From the NCBI GenBank assembly GCA_963978545.1, contig OZ021732.1, positions 29,914,123 to 29,978,122 of the forward strand: a stretch of 64,000 nucleotides of DNA, in the 5' to 3' direction. Position 1 is the stretch's first letter, and every line of letters begins with the position of its first letter. This DNA is from Linyphia triangularis. Lineage: Eukaryota > Arthropoda > Arachnida > Araneae > Linyphiidae. Positions 12,010 to 25,100 of this stretch are shown piece after piece. Under the pieces are notes generated by a model, which searched no databases, was not told the DNA's origin, and saw nothing but the letters and a program-made list of their open reading frames with translations. The position numbers and the translations under genes are program-made.

Positions 12010-13389
12010 ACTGACAGTTGTTGTAATCGCAGGGATAATCCTTTTGGAAACAAAGCGATACATTAAATATATGCACTTTTTTGTTATGAATTTTTACATA
12101 ACAGACCGTTTATTGTAAATCTTGTTTTAAAATCATGTTTGTTCTCATTTGAAAATGAGTTTGAAAAAATGTATCCCTCATTCCTTCTTTAAATGTAAAT
12201 GAAGATGACAAATTCTTGTGCATAAGTTGCTGCAAATTTGTTTTGAAGGTAGATACACTTTACGAGTTGCAACTACAGCTGTGTGGGTTTGTTGGTTCTA
12301 TATGTTTCTGAATTGAATTATAGTTTAAAATTTGAACACAATTGTATAAAATGATTCATACTTTGTGCTTGCTGCTCTTATATTATTATTTTTTTTTTCG
12401 GATTTCATTCACAGTTTGAAGCTCAAGTCGAAATTTGCAACATTCATAGCCAATAATAATAATAATAATTAAAAAAAAAAAAAAAAAAAAAATGTAGGAT
12501 TTTAACATTATCTGATGCTGACTAACGTTGTGGAGCATTAATTTAGAAACATAGATTAATTTCTTAAATGAAATAAATAAATTACAAAAGATAAAATTAA
12601 AAATAATTGTCTTGTCTCAAATTTTTCACTCAAAAACATTATTTATCAACATAATAATTTTTTATGGTTTTATAAACCTAAGGGTAATCGCTATCTTTAC
12701 ATTATACATTTTTTACTTAAAGTCTTCTGACTTGAATAATATAATTTATTGCCTTAAATATTGTCTATCTAAACAGATGCTGCACTAAATTAAGTAAATA
12801 TGAATGTAATCTAAGGTTAGAAGCTCATGCATGCTCATGCAAAATAATACATAAAGTATTCATTCACGATACAAATGATCAATTTAATCAACACTTAACG
12901 AAGAAGTCTTAGAAAGCTGATATAAGCAGTTTCTTTTCAAAGATTCCCTCTACTTTACAAGTATATCGCATCTGAAAAAAGTACGTTTTCACAAAAGGAG
13001 TCGAAATACCGTAAACAGAAACCAAGAAATGAACAAAATGTATGAAATGACAAAAATTCAAGAAATCTTCTATTTCAGTGAAACTGAACAAAATAACAAA
13101 AAAATTCCCAAATTACTGCTTTTGGTTCAATTTTCGAACAGAATAATTATGTAAAGGGTTTTGAAGGAAACTAGATTTTATGGAAATCTTGACGCATACT
13201 TGACTGCAAAATGTTAGGCATTGCCACACTACTAAAACTCTCACAGATTTCCAACATACAAAATCCGTATCAGCAAACGATCCTACTCACTTCAACAACA
13301 ACCCCTACAAAACACCGCAACTCCAAACCCCCTAAGGGTACATCATCTACTCCGCCTTCACCACTTTTTTCCCTCGTCACAATTCCACG
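12010..13389. other. AT-rich stretch with (AAT)n and poly(A)
   Basis: Simple repeats are the (AAT)n near 12454-12470 and the A run to 12491. No gene is seen. The frames at 12909-13091 and 13211-13396 lack any protein-family feature. Confidence 0.6.
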
Positions 13390-13735
13390 ATGCTAAAGGA
13401 GAGGAGGAGGGGGGGGGGGTTGCAACTTTGTAATTAATATTTTGTTCGCATAAGACTGTACCTGTGAGTCGCTAATAACTGTCTTTAAGTCGGAACCTGA
13501 TGCGACTTCTTAATGTCGCCAATGGTTGCTGTTCGAACCTGCATAATGTACATGGGAGTAAGGGGGGGGGGGGTAAATGATGGCCGCTTACCCCCCCCCC
13601 CTCTCCTTCTCTCCTATATCGGCAGGTAACCCTTGTGTTGTTATTCGGCTGGATTGTTTATTTTTATGGCGGAGTTGATTAGCTCAAATTGTGTGAAAAT
13701 GCACTGGAATGTGGGATGGGCCTTTTTTATTGTTT
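13390..13735. promoter_or_regulatory. GC-richer island with G/C-run hairpin
   Basis: It contains an 11-base G run (13409-13419), a perfect G/C hairpin (13563-13601) and a non-repetitive stretch with GGATTGTTTATTTTTATGGC followed by GAGTTGATTAGC, which resemble forkhead, Caudal/Hox and homeodomain sites. There is no coding frame. Regulatory function is inferred. Confidence 0.35.
13563..13601. repeat. Perfect 14-bp G/C-run inverted repeat
   Basis: Left arm 13563-13576 (eleven G then TAA) and right arm 13588-13601 (TTA then eleven C) are exact complements around an 11-base loop ending GGCCGC. Confidence 0.95.
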
Positions 13736-14269
13736 GGGTAGTACAGTAGTTAGAAGAAAAGAAGTTATTAAGGAAGTTTTGGGAGTAAATCTATGTATAT
13801 TAAAACTAGAGGTGTTGTTTTAGCTTTTTGAAACAGTTTTTGGAAATGAATCTGGTAAGTGTCCAGTTTTGGGTTAGTAATATTTTCAGTTGGTATGTAT
13901 GAAAAACCAAGTTTTACAAGAATCTAATAAATGGTTTTTGATGTTAATTTGTAAGAAAAAATTAACTTGAGTTTTTTAAGAGTTGAATGAACTTTTCAGG
14001 CCTTCTTGAGAAAACATTTGTACTTTTACAGGAAATTTTTATTATCGATTTGTAAAAATTTCTTCAAACTGAGAAGGGGGGAAAGTTTATGAATTTTTAG
14101 CTAATTGAAATATTTAAAAATATTATTCTAATTAGCTGCAAATTAAATAGCAATGATAGCTTCTTTTAACGAGGGAATTTTTTTGAAATACACTTTTTTA
14201 AAAAGCAATTACGTAAATTAACTCTCTTAATATGAATTATTGAGAAATAACAGTATTTTTGTATTAAAT
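13736..14269. other. AT-rich, no gene seen
   Basis: T-rich sequence with repeated GTTTTTGG-like strings. No supported feature. Confidence 0.55.
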
Positions 14270-14402
14270 ATCATAATTTAAAAATAATAAAATATAGTAT
14301 TTTAATACAGTATTTTACTTTAGAGTATTTTATATACTGTACAGTATTTTACTTATTTTACAGTATTTATTATAGTATTATTATACAGTATTTTACTTTA
14401 TA
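14270..14402. repeat. Irregular ACAGTATTTTACTT repeats
   Basis: The motif ACAGTATTTTACTT or AGTATTTTA occurs at least six times in 130 bp, with ATACTGTACAGTAT as a dyad centre near 14333. This is a short degenerate minisatellite. Confidence 0.8.
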
Positions 14403-14794
14403 ATTCATATTCGTTAATCCTTTCTAGTTCAAAACCTTTAGGCTATGATTAAAAAACTAAAATATAAAATTCCTAATTTAATAAAAGGAACAAAAATATA
14501 TATAGATATATATAAACAATTTTAAACAGCCTTGCTGAATTGAAATGATTTAAACAGCTGCAGTAGAAGTGTAATTTTATATCCCAAAGAGATAATGCTT
14601 ACATTAACATATAGTTCTAGTCATATCATAATATCATTACTACAGATTGCACATTAAATATTCAGATCATATGATACCACTAAAATTCAAAGCAAAAGTA
14701 AATTGATTAGTTCTCGATATAAAATAAACGTCTCTTTAAATAGCACTATTTAAAATTAAACACAAAACCAACGACGCATTCAGTCACCGAAATC

Positions 14795-15190
14795 AAATAA
14801 CCCTTCTTCGCATGGCCACCTACCCAGAACAAATACCAAATGAGAAAAGGGACAAAACAAAAGTCGATGTAGGCGTGTCTTTGTCACTACAGCACAGGTG
14901 GCACAGCCACCTGGCTCCATCTACAAAGTGGTCCCCGTATCCAATGCACGATCTGTTGGGATTCCTCTTGCTTGTCCAGCCTGTCAATCGACCACCCCCT
15001 TCATCAGAGAGATGGTGGGATTTATCAAAATATTTGTTCGCCCACAATTTGACCTTCTGCAGCATATAGTTAGTTACATAGTTAAGAATAAAGAGGCTCT
15101 CTCTTGCTTGCGTGAGTTTTGTAGTGGGATTCAGTTGGATTATCCACCTCCAGTTGTAGGTATTGGGTTTGCTGCGTAGTTTAAGTGGTT
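14795..15190. promoter_or_regulatory. GC-richer island, possible regulatory element
   Basis: Three frames of 81-93 codons overlap here on both strands, which argues for low stop density from composition rather than a gene. Non-repetitive strings include CACCTGGCTCCATCTAC and CCTGTCAATCGACCACC. No splice-site arrangement supports coding. Confidence 0.25.
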
Positions 15191-15690
15191 GTTCTGCTTT
15201 TATGTGGATTTTAGAACCTTTTTTTTAAAAAAAGGAAAATGAAACGTTATGATTTTCAGTAGTGTGTCCATAAAAAACAATATATCAGGCAATGTCAAGA
15301 GCATCTGTAGCATTAAATATTTTACTATAGAGAATGAATTTAAATGTTGCTAAAGTGGAAATTAATTGACAGGAATGTTTTTTGTCTCACCTAATCAATA
15401 GCATTATAAACAGTCTTTAAATTTATATATATGTAGAAAGATTAAATTTTTTATGTTTCCATTAGAATTTAGAATATGTGAAAATCCTCTCATATATCCA
15501 TACAAGTAAAAACCCCCAAACTAAAAAACGAACAGGTAAAATTCCCTTGCATCTAAATGATTTATTCATTAAAACCCTATCTGCCTTAGCCTCAGTAACT
15601 TGCCGTTTTCCCCTCCATTATATCTCATTATATTGTGTTTAAAAATATTCGATTTAACTATTTTACAGTAAAAAAAGGAGAGATATTAAT
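15191..15690. other. AT-rich, no gene seen
   Basis: No supported feature. Confidence 0.55.
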
Positions 15691-16336
15691 ATTTGAAAAT
15701 TCTTTGCCATCTACTCTGGCGTCATCATCGACAGTGCAAAGTTCATTAATGAACCATCGCGTCGTCTAGGTTATGGTAAACCATAAACAGGTCATAACTT
15801 AAACAGTTTAACTAAGCCATAAACTAAAAAGCTATGACAATCACCAGGTAGGTTTTGTGCAGTTATCGAAATAATCTTTTGACTGTACGGAAGTTGGACA
15901 AAATCCCTTCAAATTTGAATGTTTTATGAAAGTCGGCCGTACGGATATCGGACAGCACCATCTATCTCCTCCAATACTTCTTTAATATAATTTAGACAAT
16001 GAGCAGTAGCTCTAAACGACCACAATTTACAAAGAGGTTCAGAAGAATCAGCAAATCATTAGAGCCCATCTTGCAAACACCCACTGCTCACCTGGACAGA
16101 AAATATCCCTCTAATTCACTTAATCCACGAACCTTGATATTCCTCTTCCATTGTTACCAACCAGATTCGTATTCCTAAAACTTGCTATCTCGGCTTCTGC
16201 TTCTCACGCCCTCCCAAAGTCCTCGACTGTTGTAGAAATGAGGGAGGGGGGGGGGGTTCAGATAGGGTGGAGACATGCGCTATCCCCGAGCCATGCAACT
16301 AACCACTACTCCACCGCAAAAGGTCAACAACTGCCT
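15691..16336. promoter_or_regulatory. GC-richer island cluster
   Basis: It includes GTGCAAAGTTCATTAATGAAC (about 15736-15756, with an ATTAAT homeodomain-type core), a repeated GTACGGAAGTTGGACA / GTACGGATATCGGACA pair (about 15886 and 15949) and an 11-base G run (16246-16256). No supported frame. Regulatory role is inferred. Confidence 0.25.
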
Positions 16337-16440
16337 TTGAGGATGACTTTAATGCCAATCTGATCTCCATCTAGCTTGCCCTATGTCACGCGATGCCCAG
16401 GGACTGCGAGATCACAGACCTGCTTTCGGACCATTGTTTA
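16337..16440 (+). repeat. Duplicated about 90-bp element, copy 2
   Basis: It matches 11920-12006 (see that entry). This copy has a short insert between GATGCCCAGGGA and TCGGACCATTG. Confidence 0.6.
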
Positions 16441-18479
16441 GAGGAGGTAAGCTTTTTTGCAGGGGTTGGGCCTGAAAAAAAAAATTAGTTTTGTGAGGTA
16501 GAGTTGCGAGAAGCCTAATGAGCAAATTTGTCATTTGGGATTTCATTTTTACGCTTCCAATCTAGTATATGGTAGAATTCATTGAATGAAATCATAAGAT
16601 CACATTGAATCCTATTAGACCTGAGTTACTCATAAATAAACGCGAGTATTAGTTACATTGATAAATTGCATTGAACATGATATAAAATTGCATTGCATGC
16701 TGCTATTTGTAACAACAAACGTGCGCAAGATTTGCAAATAGTATATAGGGAGAACTAGCAGGGCAGTCGCTAAGAATTTTGGTTGGGGGGCGTAAACATC
16801 CTTTTGTCGACTGAAATCAAGACATGTCCCGTGTAAATGTAGAGAATATAAATTAAGGTGTAAATAAATTGTTAACTTAATTTTTATTAATGTAAAATTA
16901 ACGGTATAAATAATTTTTAAGTAATATATGAATAATTAATACATAATTATTAATTAATGTAAAACTAATTGTTAATGCATTTTTTTTATTTAATTGTGAA
17001 TTATTTTATTTAATGTGCAATTAGTTTTAATTACTTTTAAATTACCGTCTAAACAATTTTTAATATTTTATGGCATTTTATCAATACCTAATTAATGTCA
17101 AATTTTAAGTAAATTCCCATCACATTATAGTTAAAGTTCCTTCAAATTCATTTATTTTTTTCATTTCTTTGTAGTAAATTACCCCTTCCTCTCCGAACAA
17201 ATGAGATTATTTTTGGAAGCGTTTTTATTTGGGGGCAGAGGGGGGGGGGGGGGGGGAGACATTTATACCGTGCAGATAGATAGAATTTTTCTCCATAATC
17301 TTAAACCAATTCAGTAACCTGAGTAGTACAAGTGCTTTATTTCGATACAACTTTTTTTTTAATTATCAAATTGCAGTTTCGAAAAAAATTAATTAAACGT
17401 GTAAAAGTGGTTGGAAATAGCATTTTAACATGGAATTAAATAGATGAAAATTATTTATCAAATAAGAGACTTTTTTTATAAAGAATTGTATAAAGGCTGA
17501 TCAAAAAACAAATTCTGGAAATATTCTTCTTTTTAAAATTCTGGCGGACTATTGCTATTTAAGAAAATTCCTTACGCGAAGCACTGCATTTTTTTTAATA
17601 GATACAATGTCAGGGAGATGAGAAACATGCACTTGCACTCCCTCCCCTTTGGCTTTCGAAAAATAAAGTAACATGGAAAAAAAGTGGTAAAATTTACAAG
17701 AAAAAAAATAAATAGATATAAATTTATCAATTCACATTACTAACTAACATCCAATTACGAACAGAATATTAATGCCCCCCCCCCCCCCAATTATTAACTA
17801 ACATCCAATTAGGAAATCCAATTCCCATCTTCGAAAAATCAAGGATTAAACAAAAACTTTTGTCGCCTTACACCTCCCTGCAAAAATAATCATGTAGGCG
17901 CTCATGGACACTATAATTGCATAGCAAAAGACAATAATTATTAAAAACGTTTTGTTAATTATTTAATTTTTAAATACTTTTTAACACATTTTCCTAACTA
18001 AAAAAGAAAAGATTTTGGATTTTTCTTGAAAAGTGTGTTAATAGTAAAACTTAATTTTTTGTTACAATTCAATCCAGGAACCTACTTCTTAAAAGTAGTT
18101 ACTTCGAGTATATAATTTTTATCAAAATTGATGGATTTAATTTGATGATTTTTTTTGTGGTTTTCACTGATGTAGTGTGGTTTTTCAGCAATAGTTTTTG
18201 CAAATATTACTCGTTTTTTGAACAATAATCATTTGTTCAAGAAGGAAAGTGTACACTTGAAAATGCTGGTTTTTTTTTTTCCTAAGCGGGATTAAAAATG
18301 AAATGGATTACTTTAGCATTAAACCAAACTGTAATATTTATATGCAGAAAAGTAAATTATTCGCAACTAATTGAACTCCGAATTTAGAGACAAAATATTC
18401 AGATCTGTAAATCAGTGGGTTTTTTTGGAAATGGTGGGGGAGGGGGGAGGGTATTCAAATCTACAGTGTTATTCCGATC
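16441..18479. other. AT-rich stretch with long G and C runs
   Basis: It holds a 17-base G run (17240-17256) and a 14-base C run (17775-17788). The string CAGGGCAGTCGCTAAG at 16758, followed by TTTTGGTTGGGGGGCG, resembles the terminus of a DNA transposon, but no matching right end was found. 16840-17110 is full of TTAAT cores. No gene is seen. Confidence 0.55.
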
Positions 18480-18867
18480 TTGAGGAAGAACAAGTTGCAC
18501 ATTTGATCTTCAAAGCAAGAGAAACGTCACTGTCAACATGAAATTTCCAAAACCCACCCTTATTTCCCTTACCCACATGTAATGGTTATGATCCTAATTT
18601 GAGATTTATTGATCCAATTTGAAATATTTTTAACGGTATTTAGACTAAAAAAAATCTTAGTTTATCTGAAAGACAGTTTTTTCCCGATGTTTTGAGTATA
18701 AAGTGGTGAAATCCAGGATAGGTTGGTTGGTTGTTTTTTAGATTTATCATGCGCAAGGGCAACACAAAGGCCAAACTGCATCAGAAATCAAGGATAGAAG
18801 TGAAAGGATACTCACAATTTGCAATAGACTGAACCTGGTTGTACCGGACAATGTCGGGACACAGCTA
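18480..18867 (+). mobile_element. Decayed Helitron-like fragment with nested SINE tail
   Basis: It shares the order of blocks with 41245-41696: AAACCCA, then TTTGAGATTTA(T/C)TGAT, then GAAATCCAG, CTCA(C/T)AATTTGCAA and a hairpin-like 3' end (CCGGACAATGTCGGG) followed by CAGCTAT in place of the CTAGT Helitron end. At about 18722-18780 a reversed fragment ending GGTTGGTTGGTTGT matches the tail of the window's SINEs and interrupts the homology. Old and non-coding. Confidence 0.45.
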
Positions 18868-19022
18868 TTCGAGCACGGGAAACCTTATGAATTTTAGATA
18901 GTATTATAATAAACCTTTCAATACTTTTCCAAAGATTATTTTGTTGGAATAAATTCGATATCGCCTTCCAGTTTACATGTGGCATGCACTATTTTGGGAA
19001 TGCATTTTCAATATATGAAGTA

Positions 19023-19738
19023 CAAGGTGGTCATAAAGAAACTTTGCCGATATATGGGCCTCTAGCTTCTGTTCCGTTTAACAGATCGAGATAAGATTTC
19101 AGGTATAGTTATTCAGAGATATGAGCTCGAGATTCTGTGAATTTCAACAAATGGCGCTCACGGTTATGGTTATAGTTACATACACTTAAAATTTTCGAAT
19201 GACAACACCTACTTTTTCATGTCGCAAAATGCTCAGCGAATGAGAAAATCCTAAAGAGCGTTGGAACGGTACGTGTATCACAAAAAAAAAAAACGGTTGC
19301 ATTATGCACGCACAAAAAAAAAGCTCTGCGAACGGCCAAAAAAAAACGCGATCGAGGCCCACGATGGAAATTTGCATTTGACAGAGGCCAAAGTTCACAT
19401 GAGTGCCATCACAGGCAATTTAATCGATTTTCTAAGCTGTATATTTGGCGAGCGGCCTCCATTGCTCCGATCGTGTTTTTGCCGGCCGTTCGAAGATCTG
19501 TATTGAGTGCGTCCATTACGTGTCCGTTTTTTGTGATACAATTATTTTTCGATAGGAAAAAGTATGTGCTGCCATTCGTAACTATTACCGGCGTAATCGT
19601 GAGCGCCATTTTGCTGAAATTCACAGAATTCCGACCTCATACCTCTGAATAACTACACCTGAAATCTCATCTCGATCTGTTGAACGAGACTGTCGCTAGA
19701 GGTCCATACATCGGCAAAGTTTCTTTATGGCCATCCTG
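19023..19738 (-). mobile_element. Palindromic MITE family M1, copy 1 (716 bp)
   Basis: Long arms of about 350 bp fold on each other. They start CAAGGTGGTCATAAAG on the left and CAGGATGGCCATAAAG (reverse strand) on the right, directly flanked by TA on both sides (19021-19022 and 19739-19740). Only a unique core of about 75 bp (about 19384-19458) breaks the symmetry and gives the element a direction. TA duplication and terminal inverted repeats fit the Tc1/mariner superfamily. The short frames inside are products of the palindrome. Copy 2 is at 41764-42511 in the opposite orientation. Confidence 0.85.
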
Positions 19739-20039
19739 TATATAACATCATTTATGGAGTTCTACTTGACATTAATTGCAATAACTTTGTAAAATGTGGA
19801 CCAATTTTCGTATACAAAAATTTTGGTGTTTTGAAATTTTGTATAAAACCTTTAACTCATATGACGTACATTGCATACTTTATGTAAATGACGTTTAATG
19901 TGTATATCATGGTTTTTGAGGCGTTATCTGACGTACCACAAATACAAGTATATCATTTACTGTAACACATCAAAGTTATCTAATGTCAGTGAAGATATCA
20001 TTGATTAGATTATTTTAATGTTCTTGTCAAAAAGGATAT

Positions 20040-20563
20040 ACTTACTCCAATTCAAAATTGCCGACCGTCAACTTAGGCTGCATTGTGATCACAATTTTGT
20101 AATACTAATGATGATTTTAATTATTTATACTTCTCCCATTCAATATGTTTTGAAACATCCGTCAGTAGGCATTTTTAAAAGAAGAGATAAAAATTTGCCG
20201 ACTACCAGCCTTTCTAAAATCTTTGACGGGGTGAGATAATGAAGATATTTATATGGTGATATTTGCATTCGCAGTCCATCATTTTAGGCGGTAAAAAAGA
20301 CACCGACTCCCCTATAATAGACTTCTAGTGTAAAAATGCCGATTCGTCAAACTCGGGTCACGCTGCATTCCGATATTTTTAATATTTTTGTTCAACACTT
20401 TTTTTCTTTTCTTTTTCATTCAATTCAATTTTATTGTTGATCGACTTTAGAAAAAGAAAGATCTCGATAAAATTTAGAAAATTTGCCGACTGTCCAACTT
20501 TCTAAAACTTTAAGGGGGGGGGGGGGCGAGACGCCCCCTACGCCCCCAATTCGCGTCGTCCCT
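20040..20563. repeat. Two-unit degenerate direct repeat ending in a transposon-like terminus
   Basis: Blocks recur at a spacing of about 285 bp: a GCCGA..GTCAA..GCTGCATT block at 20060 and 20339, and TTTGCCGACT..CC..CTTTCTAAAA at about 20193 and 20481. A 13-base G run follows (20514-20526), then GCGAGACGCCCCCTACGCC and GTCGTCCCTG. Read in reverse, that end begins CAGGGACGACGCG, like a DNA-transposon terminus. It abuts the next element directly. Confidence 0.5.
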
Positions 20564-22112
<1,549 letters not shown>

Positions 22113-22178
22113 CGGTATAGCATTACTGAGAGCAAATATGCAATTTTACGCAATTAAGAGCAAATTAGTAATGATATA

Positions 22179-23745
22179 CAGTGCGGATCATAATTATAAG
22201 GACAGCAGGTTTTTCTGGCTTCAGCAACACTGAAAGCTATTACTACAACAAGTATATATTTGTTTATTTTTATATCATGTATAAACACTATTTATAAGTT
22301 TTAAACTCGATAATTTAAAAGTACAGGTGAAAAACAGAAGTAATGGAGAATAAATGGAGGTTCAGAAATATAAGGACAGTACAATTTATTGTCATTATTT
22401 ATACAATTAATACTTTGTTGCTGGTCCTTTTTTACTTAAACAATCAGACATTCTACTTGGCATACTTTCAGCAAGTTTCTTCAAAAATCCAGCATCGATA
22501 CTGTCCCATACTGCATACATTTTGTCTTCTAGCTCTTCAAATGAATTGTACTGCTGACCTTGCGCATAAACATGCCTAACCATGTAAGACCAAACATTTT
22601 CCATAATGTTCAGGTCTGGGGAATTAGGTGGCCATGTCAAAAGATTGATCTTTCTTTCATCAAACCACTCTTTTGCCGCTTTAGAAGTGTGGCAAGAAGC
22701 TCCGTCTTGTTGAAAAACGAAACTGTCACCTCCTAAAGGTGAACAATAAGCAAGTAGTTGTACTTCTAAGATTTACAAATACAACTCTGTGTTCATATTA
22801 CTAGGCACAAGTACCAAATCCGTTTTTCCGTTGGCTGAAACCGCTCCCAAAACATACGCGATCCATCTTTAAAACGCCTGCTCCATCTGACTGCTTTTTC
22901 CTTTCTCAAATCATGCCAGTAACTATATATTCCAACAATCGGGGCCATCAAGATTGAAACGCTTTTCATCAGAAAATATGACATTTCTCCAGTTCAAACC
23001 GTCAGCAATCCACTTCTGCACAGCTTGTATTCGCTTCTTTTTATATTCAAACTTCAATGCCGGTTTTCTATTCATTTTAACGTACTTTGTGAAATCGCAG
23101 TTCTTCAAAACTCTTACAATTATTGGCTTTGAAATGTCTTTTTCAAAAGTACGCGCAATTTCAGAAGCAGACATCTTTTGAATGACAGCACGGCGTACGA
23201 TGATTCTTCGATCTCGCTCAGTCAGTTTTGGTTTTGGACCAGATCTTTTTAATACTGAACCATTTAATCCATGATTGAGGACATTTTCAACAGCAGTTTT
23301 AGACCTTTTAATTTTAGTGGCAATACGCCGCATAGACATACCTTTTCCGCGAAGAAACCACACTTTTCTCACTTCAGAAGTCGTAAGTTCTTTCCCACGC
23401 GGCATTTTGACTGATGCTTGTGTCTGAAGTTTTCAAGCTTTATATATGGATTCAGATAAGGACCGTAGTTAAAAATAACCATATTTATCTGTAATATTTT
23501 GATCATATGTAAATTAAAGCAGGAAAATCTTTGATGTCCTTATAATTATGAACCGCTAAAATTTTATGAAAATTGTGATTTTATCCCTTTTAAACTTAAT
23601 TTTTGATATTTAAAATTTGATAAAGGATAAAATTTTGCTTTTATGACAGATTCAACAAGTATGTATTGCCTTTTCTTGTGCACAGTAAAGTTTTAATTCG
23701 GTATCCCAAAATAATCGACTGTCCTTATAATTATGATCTGCACTG
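22179..23745 (-). mobile_element. Tc1-like transposon, IR/DR type (1567 bp)
   Basis: Terminal inverted repeats CAGTGCGGATCATAATTATA (left) and CAGTGCAGATCATAATTATA (right, reverse strand) differ at one base over about 27 bp. They are flanked by TA at 22177-22178 and 23746-23747. A second, internal motif copy lies about 200 bp in from each end (22359-22378 GGTTCAGAAATATAAGGACA, and 23535-23556 on the other strand). That is the IR/DR arrangement known from Tc1 elements such as Sleeping Beauty's relatives. The transposase remnant inside is on the minus strand and is broken. Confidence 0.95.
22407..23405 (-). pseudogene. Tc1 transposase pseudogene (DD34E), two frameshifts and one stop
   Basis: DNA cut-and-paste transposase of the Tc1 family. 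The N-terminus starts MPRGKELTTSEV and has paired helix-turn-helix segments (MSMRRIATKIKRSKTAVENV at about residues 24-43, and a GPKPKLTERDRR linker). The first catalytic Asp is in FSDEKRFNLDGPD, the second in FQQDGASCH, and the Glu in SPDLNIMENVW, 34 residues after the second Asp, hence DD34E. Total span is about 333 codons, normal for Tc1. Breaks: a frame change near 22925-22945, a second near 22840 that restores the original frame, and an in-frame TAA at 22773-22775 between the first and second Asp. The catalytic residues survive, but no intact enzyme can be made. Decay is moderate, so the family was active fairly recently. Confidence 0.95.
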
Positions 23746-23747
23746 TA

Positions 23748-24326
23748 TTATAAACGCATTTCTTAACTGAAGAGATAAAGGTTGGTTAAGCAAAAAACAA
23801 ACTTGAAAATCTTGCCAAAAATACAAAAATATATGTACCTACTTCTTCATTTGTCAACCAAATTCATAGTTTGTAATAATATGGCATGCTTTAGGAGGCA
23901 CTTTCCTTATCTCTTTGAGCTAATGCAATGCTTCATTTTTGGGCCATTATATTTGCCGAAATATTGTTTTAAAAAAATGAAATTTTTACTCCGGATAACT
24001 ACAATAAAATAAGATTATTTAGAAAATTTTAGAGTAAAATAACTGGGTTTTTTTCTTCAAACTCTTGGTTATAGATCTAAACAAGTTTTTACTGGTGTTA
24101 TTTATTATTAAATAAAAAAGGGTAATTTAATTATAAAAAAACACATCAGTTGTAGTACTTTAAAACCTTTCTAAATAATTTTTTACTAAATTTATATCTG
24201 TAAAAAATGTCATTTCTTTTAATTTGTTTGGCACACAAAAAGTGAAGCATTAGTTATATGGGAATAGAACAGACTGACGATCTCTTAATAAAATCAGCAG
24301 AAATCATCATCCCTCTTACGTACATC
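23748..24326. other. AT-rich, no gene seen
   Basis: Short stretch between two DNA transposons. A 76-codon frame (23782-24012) has no family features. Confidence 0.55.
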
Positions 24327-24328
24327 TA

Positions 24329-24779
24329 AATCCCCAAAAAATCATCTCCGTAAAAAGGCGCCAAGTTCTTCCTGCAATGATTACGACCGTGAAAAGCATT
24401 GAGATCTGAAGTAGAAACAAGTTTAAAGTTGTTGTAAATTACGGGCAATGAAAATTAGTAATTTTTTTTTCTCGAAGTCAAAATTCCCCTGCATTAGGTC
24501 TAAATATCTAGCTGCAAAGATATTTGTGACTCTTGGCCATTACGTATTTTGGTTCACTGACGCGTAATGGCAAAGTCACACAAGCATTTTTGTAGCTAGA
24601 TATTTAGGCTTAAGCAGGGAAATTTTGACTTTGAGGGGAAAAAAAATTACTAATCATCATTGCCCTTAATTTACAACAACTTTAAACTTGACTCTACTTT
24701 AGATCTCAATACTTTTCACGGCCGTAATCACGGCATGAAAAATTTGGCGCCTTTTCACAGAGATGCTTTTGTTGGGATT
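24329..24779. mobile_element. Foldback MITE with TA duplication (451 bp)
   Basis: The element is almost wholly palindromic. Arms of about 210 bp start AATCCCCAAAAAATCATCTC on the left and AATCCCAACAAAAGCATCTC on the reverse strand, and both contain GGCGCCAA, TTTAAAGTTGTTGTAAATT and CTAGATATTTAG-like blocks. The loop is near 24545-24560. TA flanks both sides (24327-24328 and 24780-24781). No coding capacity. It is non-autonomous and probably moved by a TA-targeting transposase. Confidence 0.85.
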
Positions 24780-25033
24780 TAATTTCTTTTTTTTAAGGTA
24801 CTAATTTAAAATTTATTATTCATTTGCACAACAATAACTAGTTTTAAAATGTTTAGTGTTCATAATTTTTAAGCTTGCAAGAAAACTTCCTGGAGGTTAA
24901 GCATAGATGTTTTTTTTTGGTTCTTACTTATTATATAGTCGATCGTTGGCAGACTTTTTGTTGGCGATGAACTACGAGAGCTATATAATTAGCCGACCTT
25001 GTTATTCTTTTAATTATTATTTGGTTGTAATAA

Positions 25034-25035
<2 letters not shown>

Positions 25036-25079
<44 letters not shown>

Positions 25080-25100
25080 GGGAAAAAAAAAAAAAAAAAA
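25036..25100. repeat. Poly(T)/poly(A) opposed tracts
   Basis: About 39 T, then AAAAGGGG, then about 18 A. The two tracts could fold on each other. Confidence 0.95.

Noticed and set aside
14812..15179. Three overlapping frames of 81-93 codons
   Set aside because: Both strands are open in the same place, which fits composition rather than coding. No splice-site support.
22954..23181. 75-codon plus-strand frame
   Set aside because: Antisense of the Tc1 transposase pseudogene.
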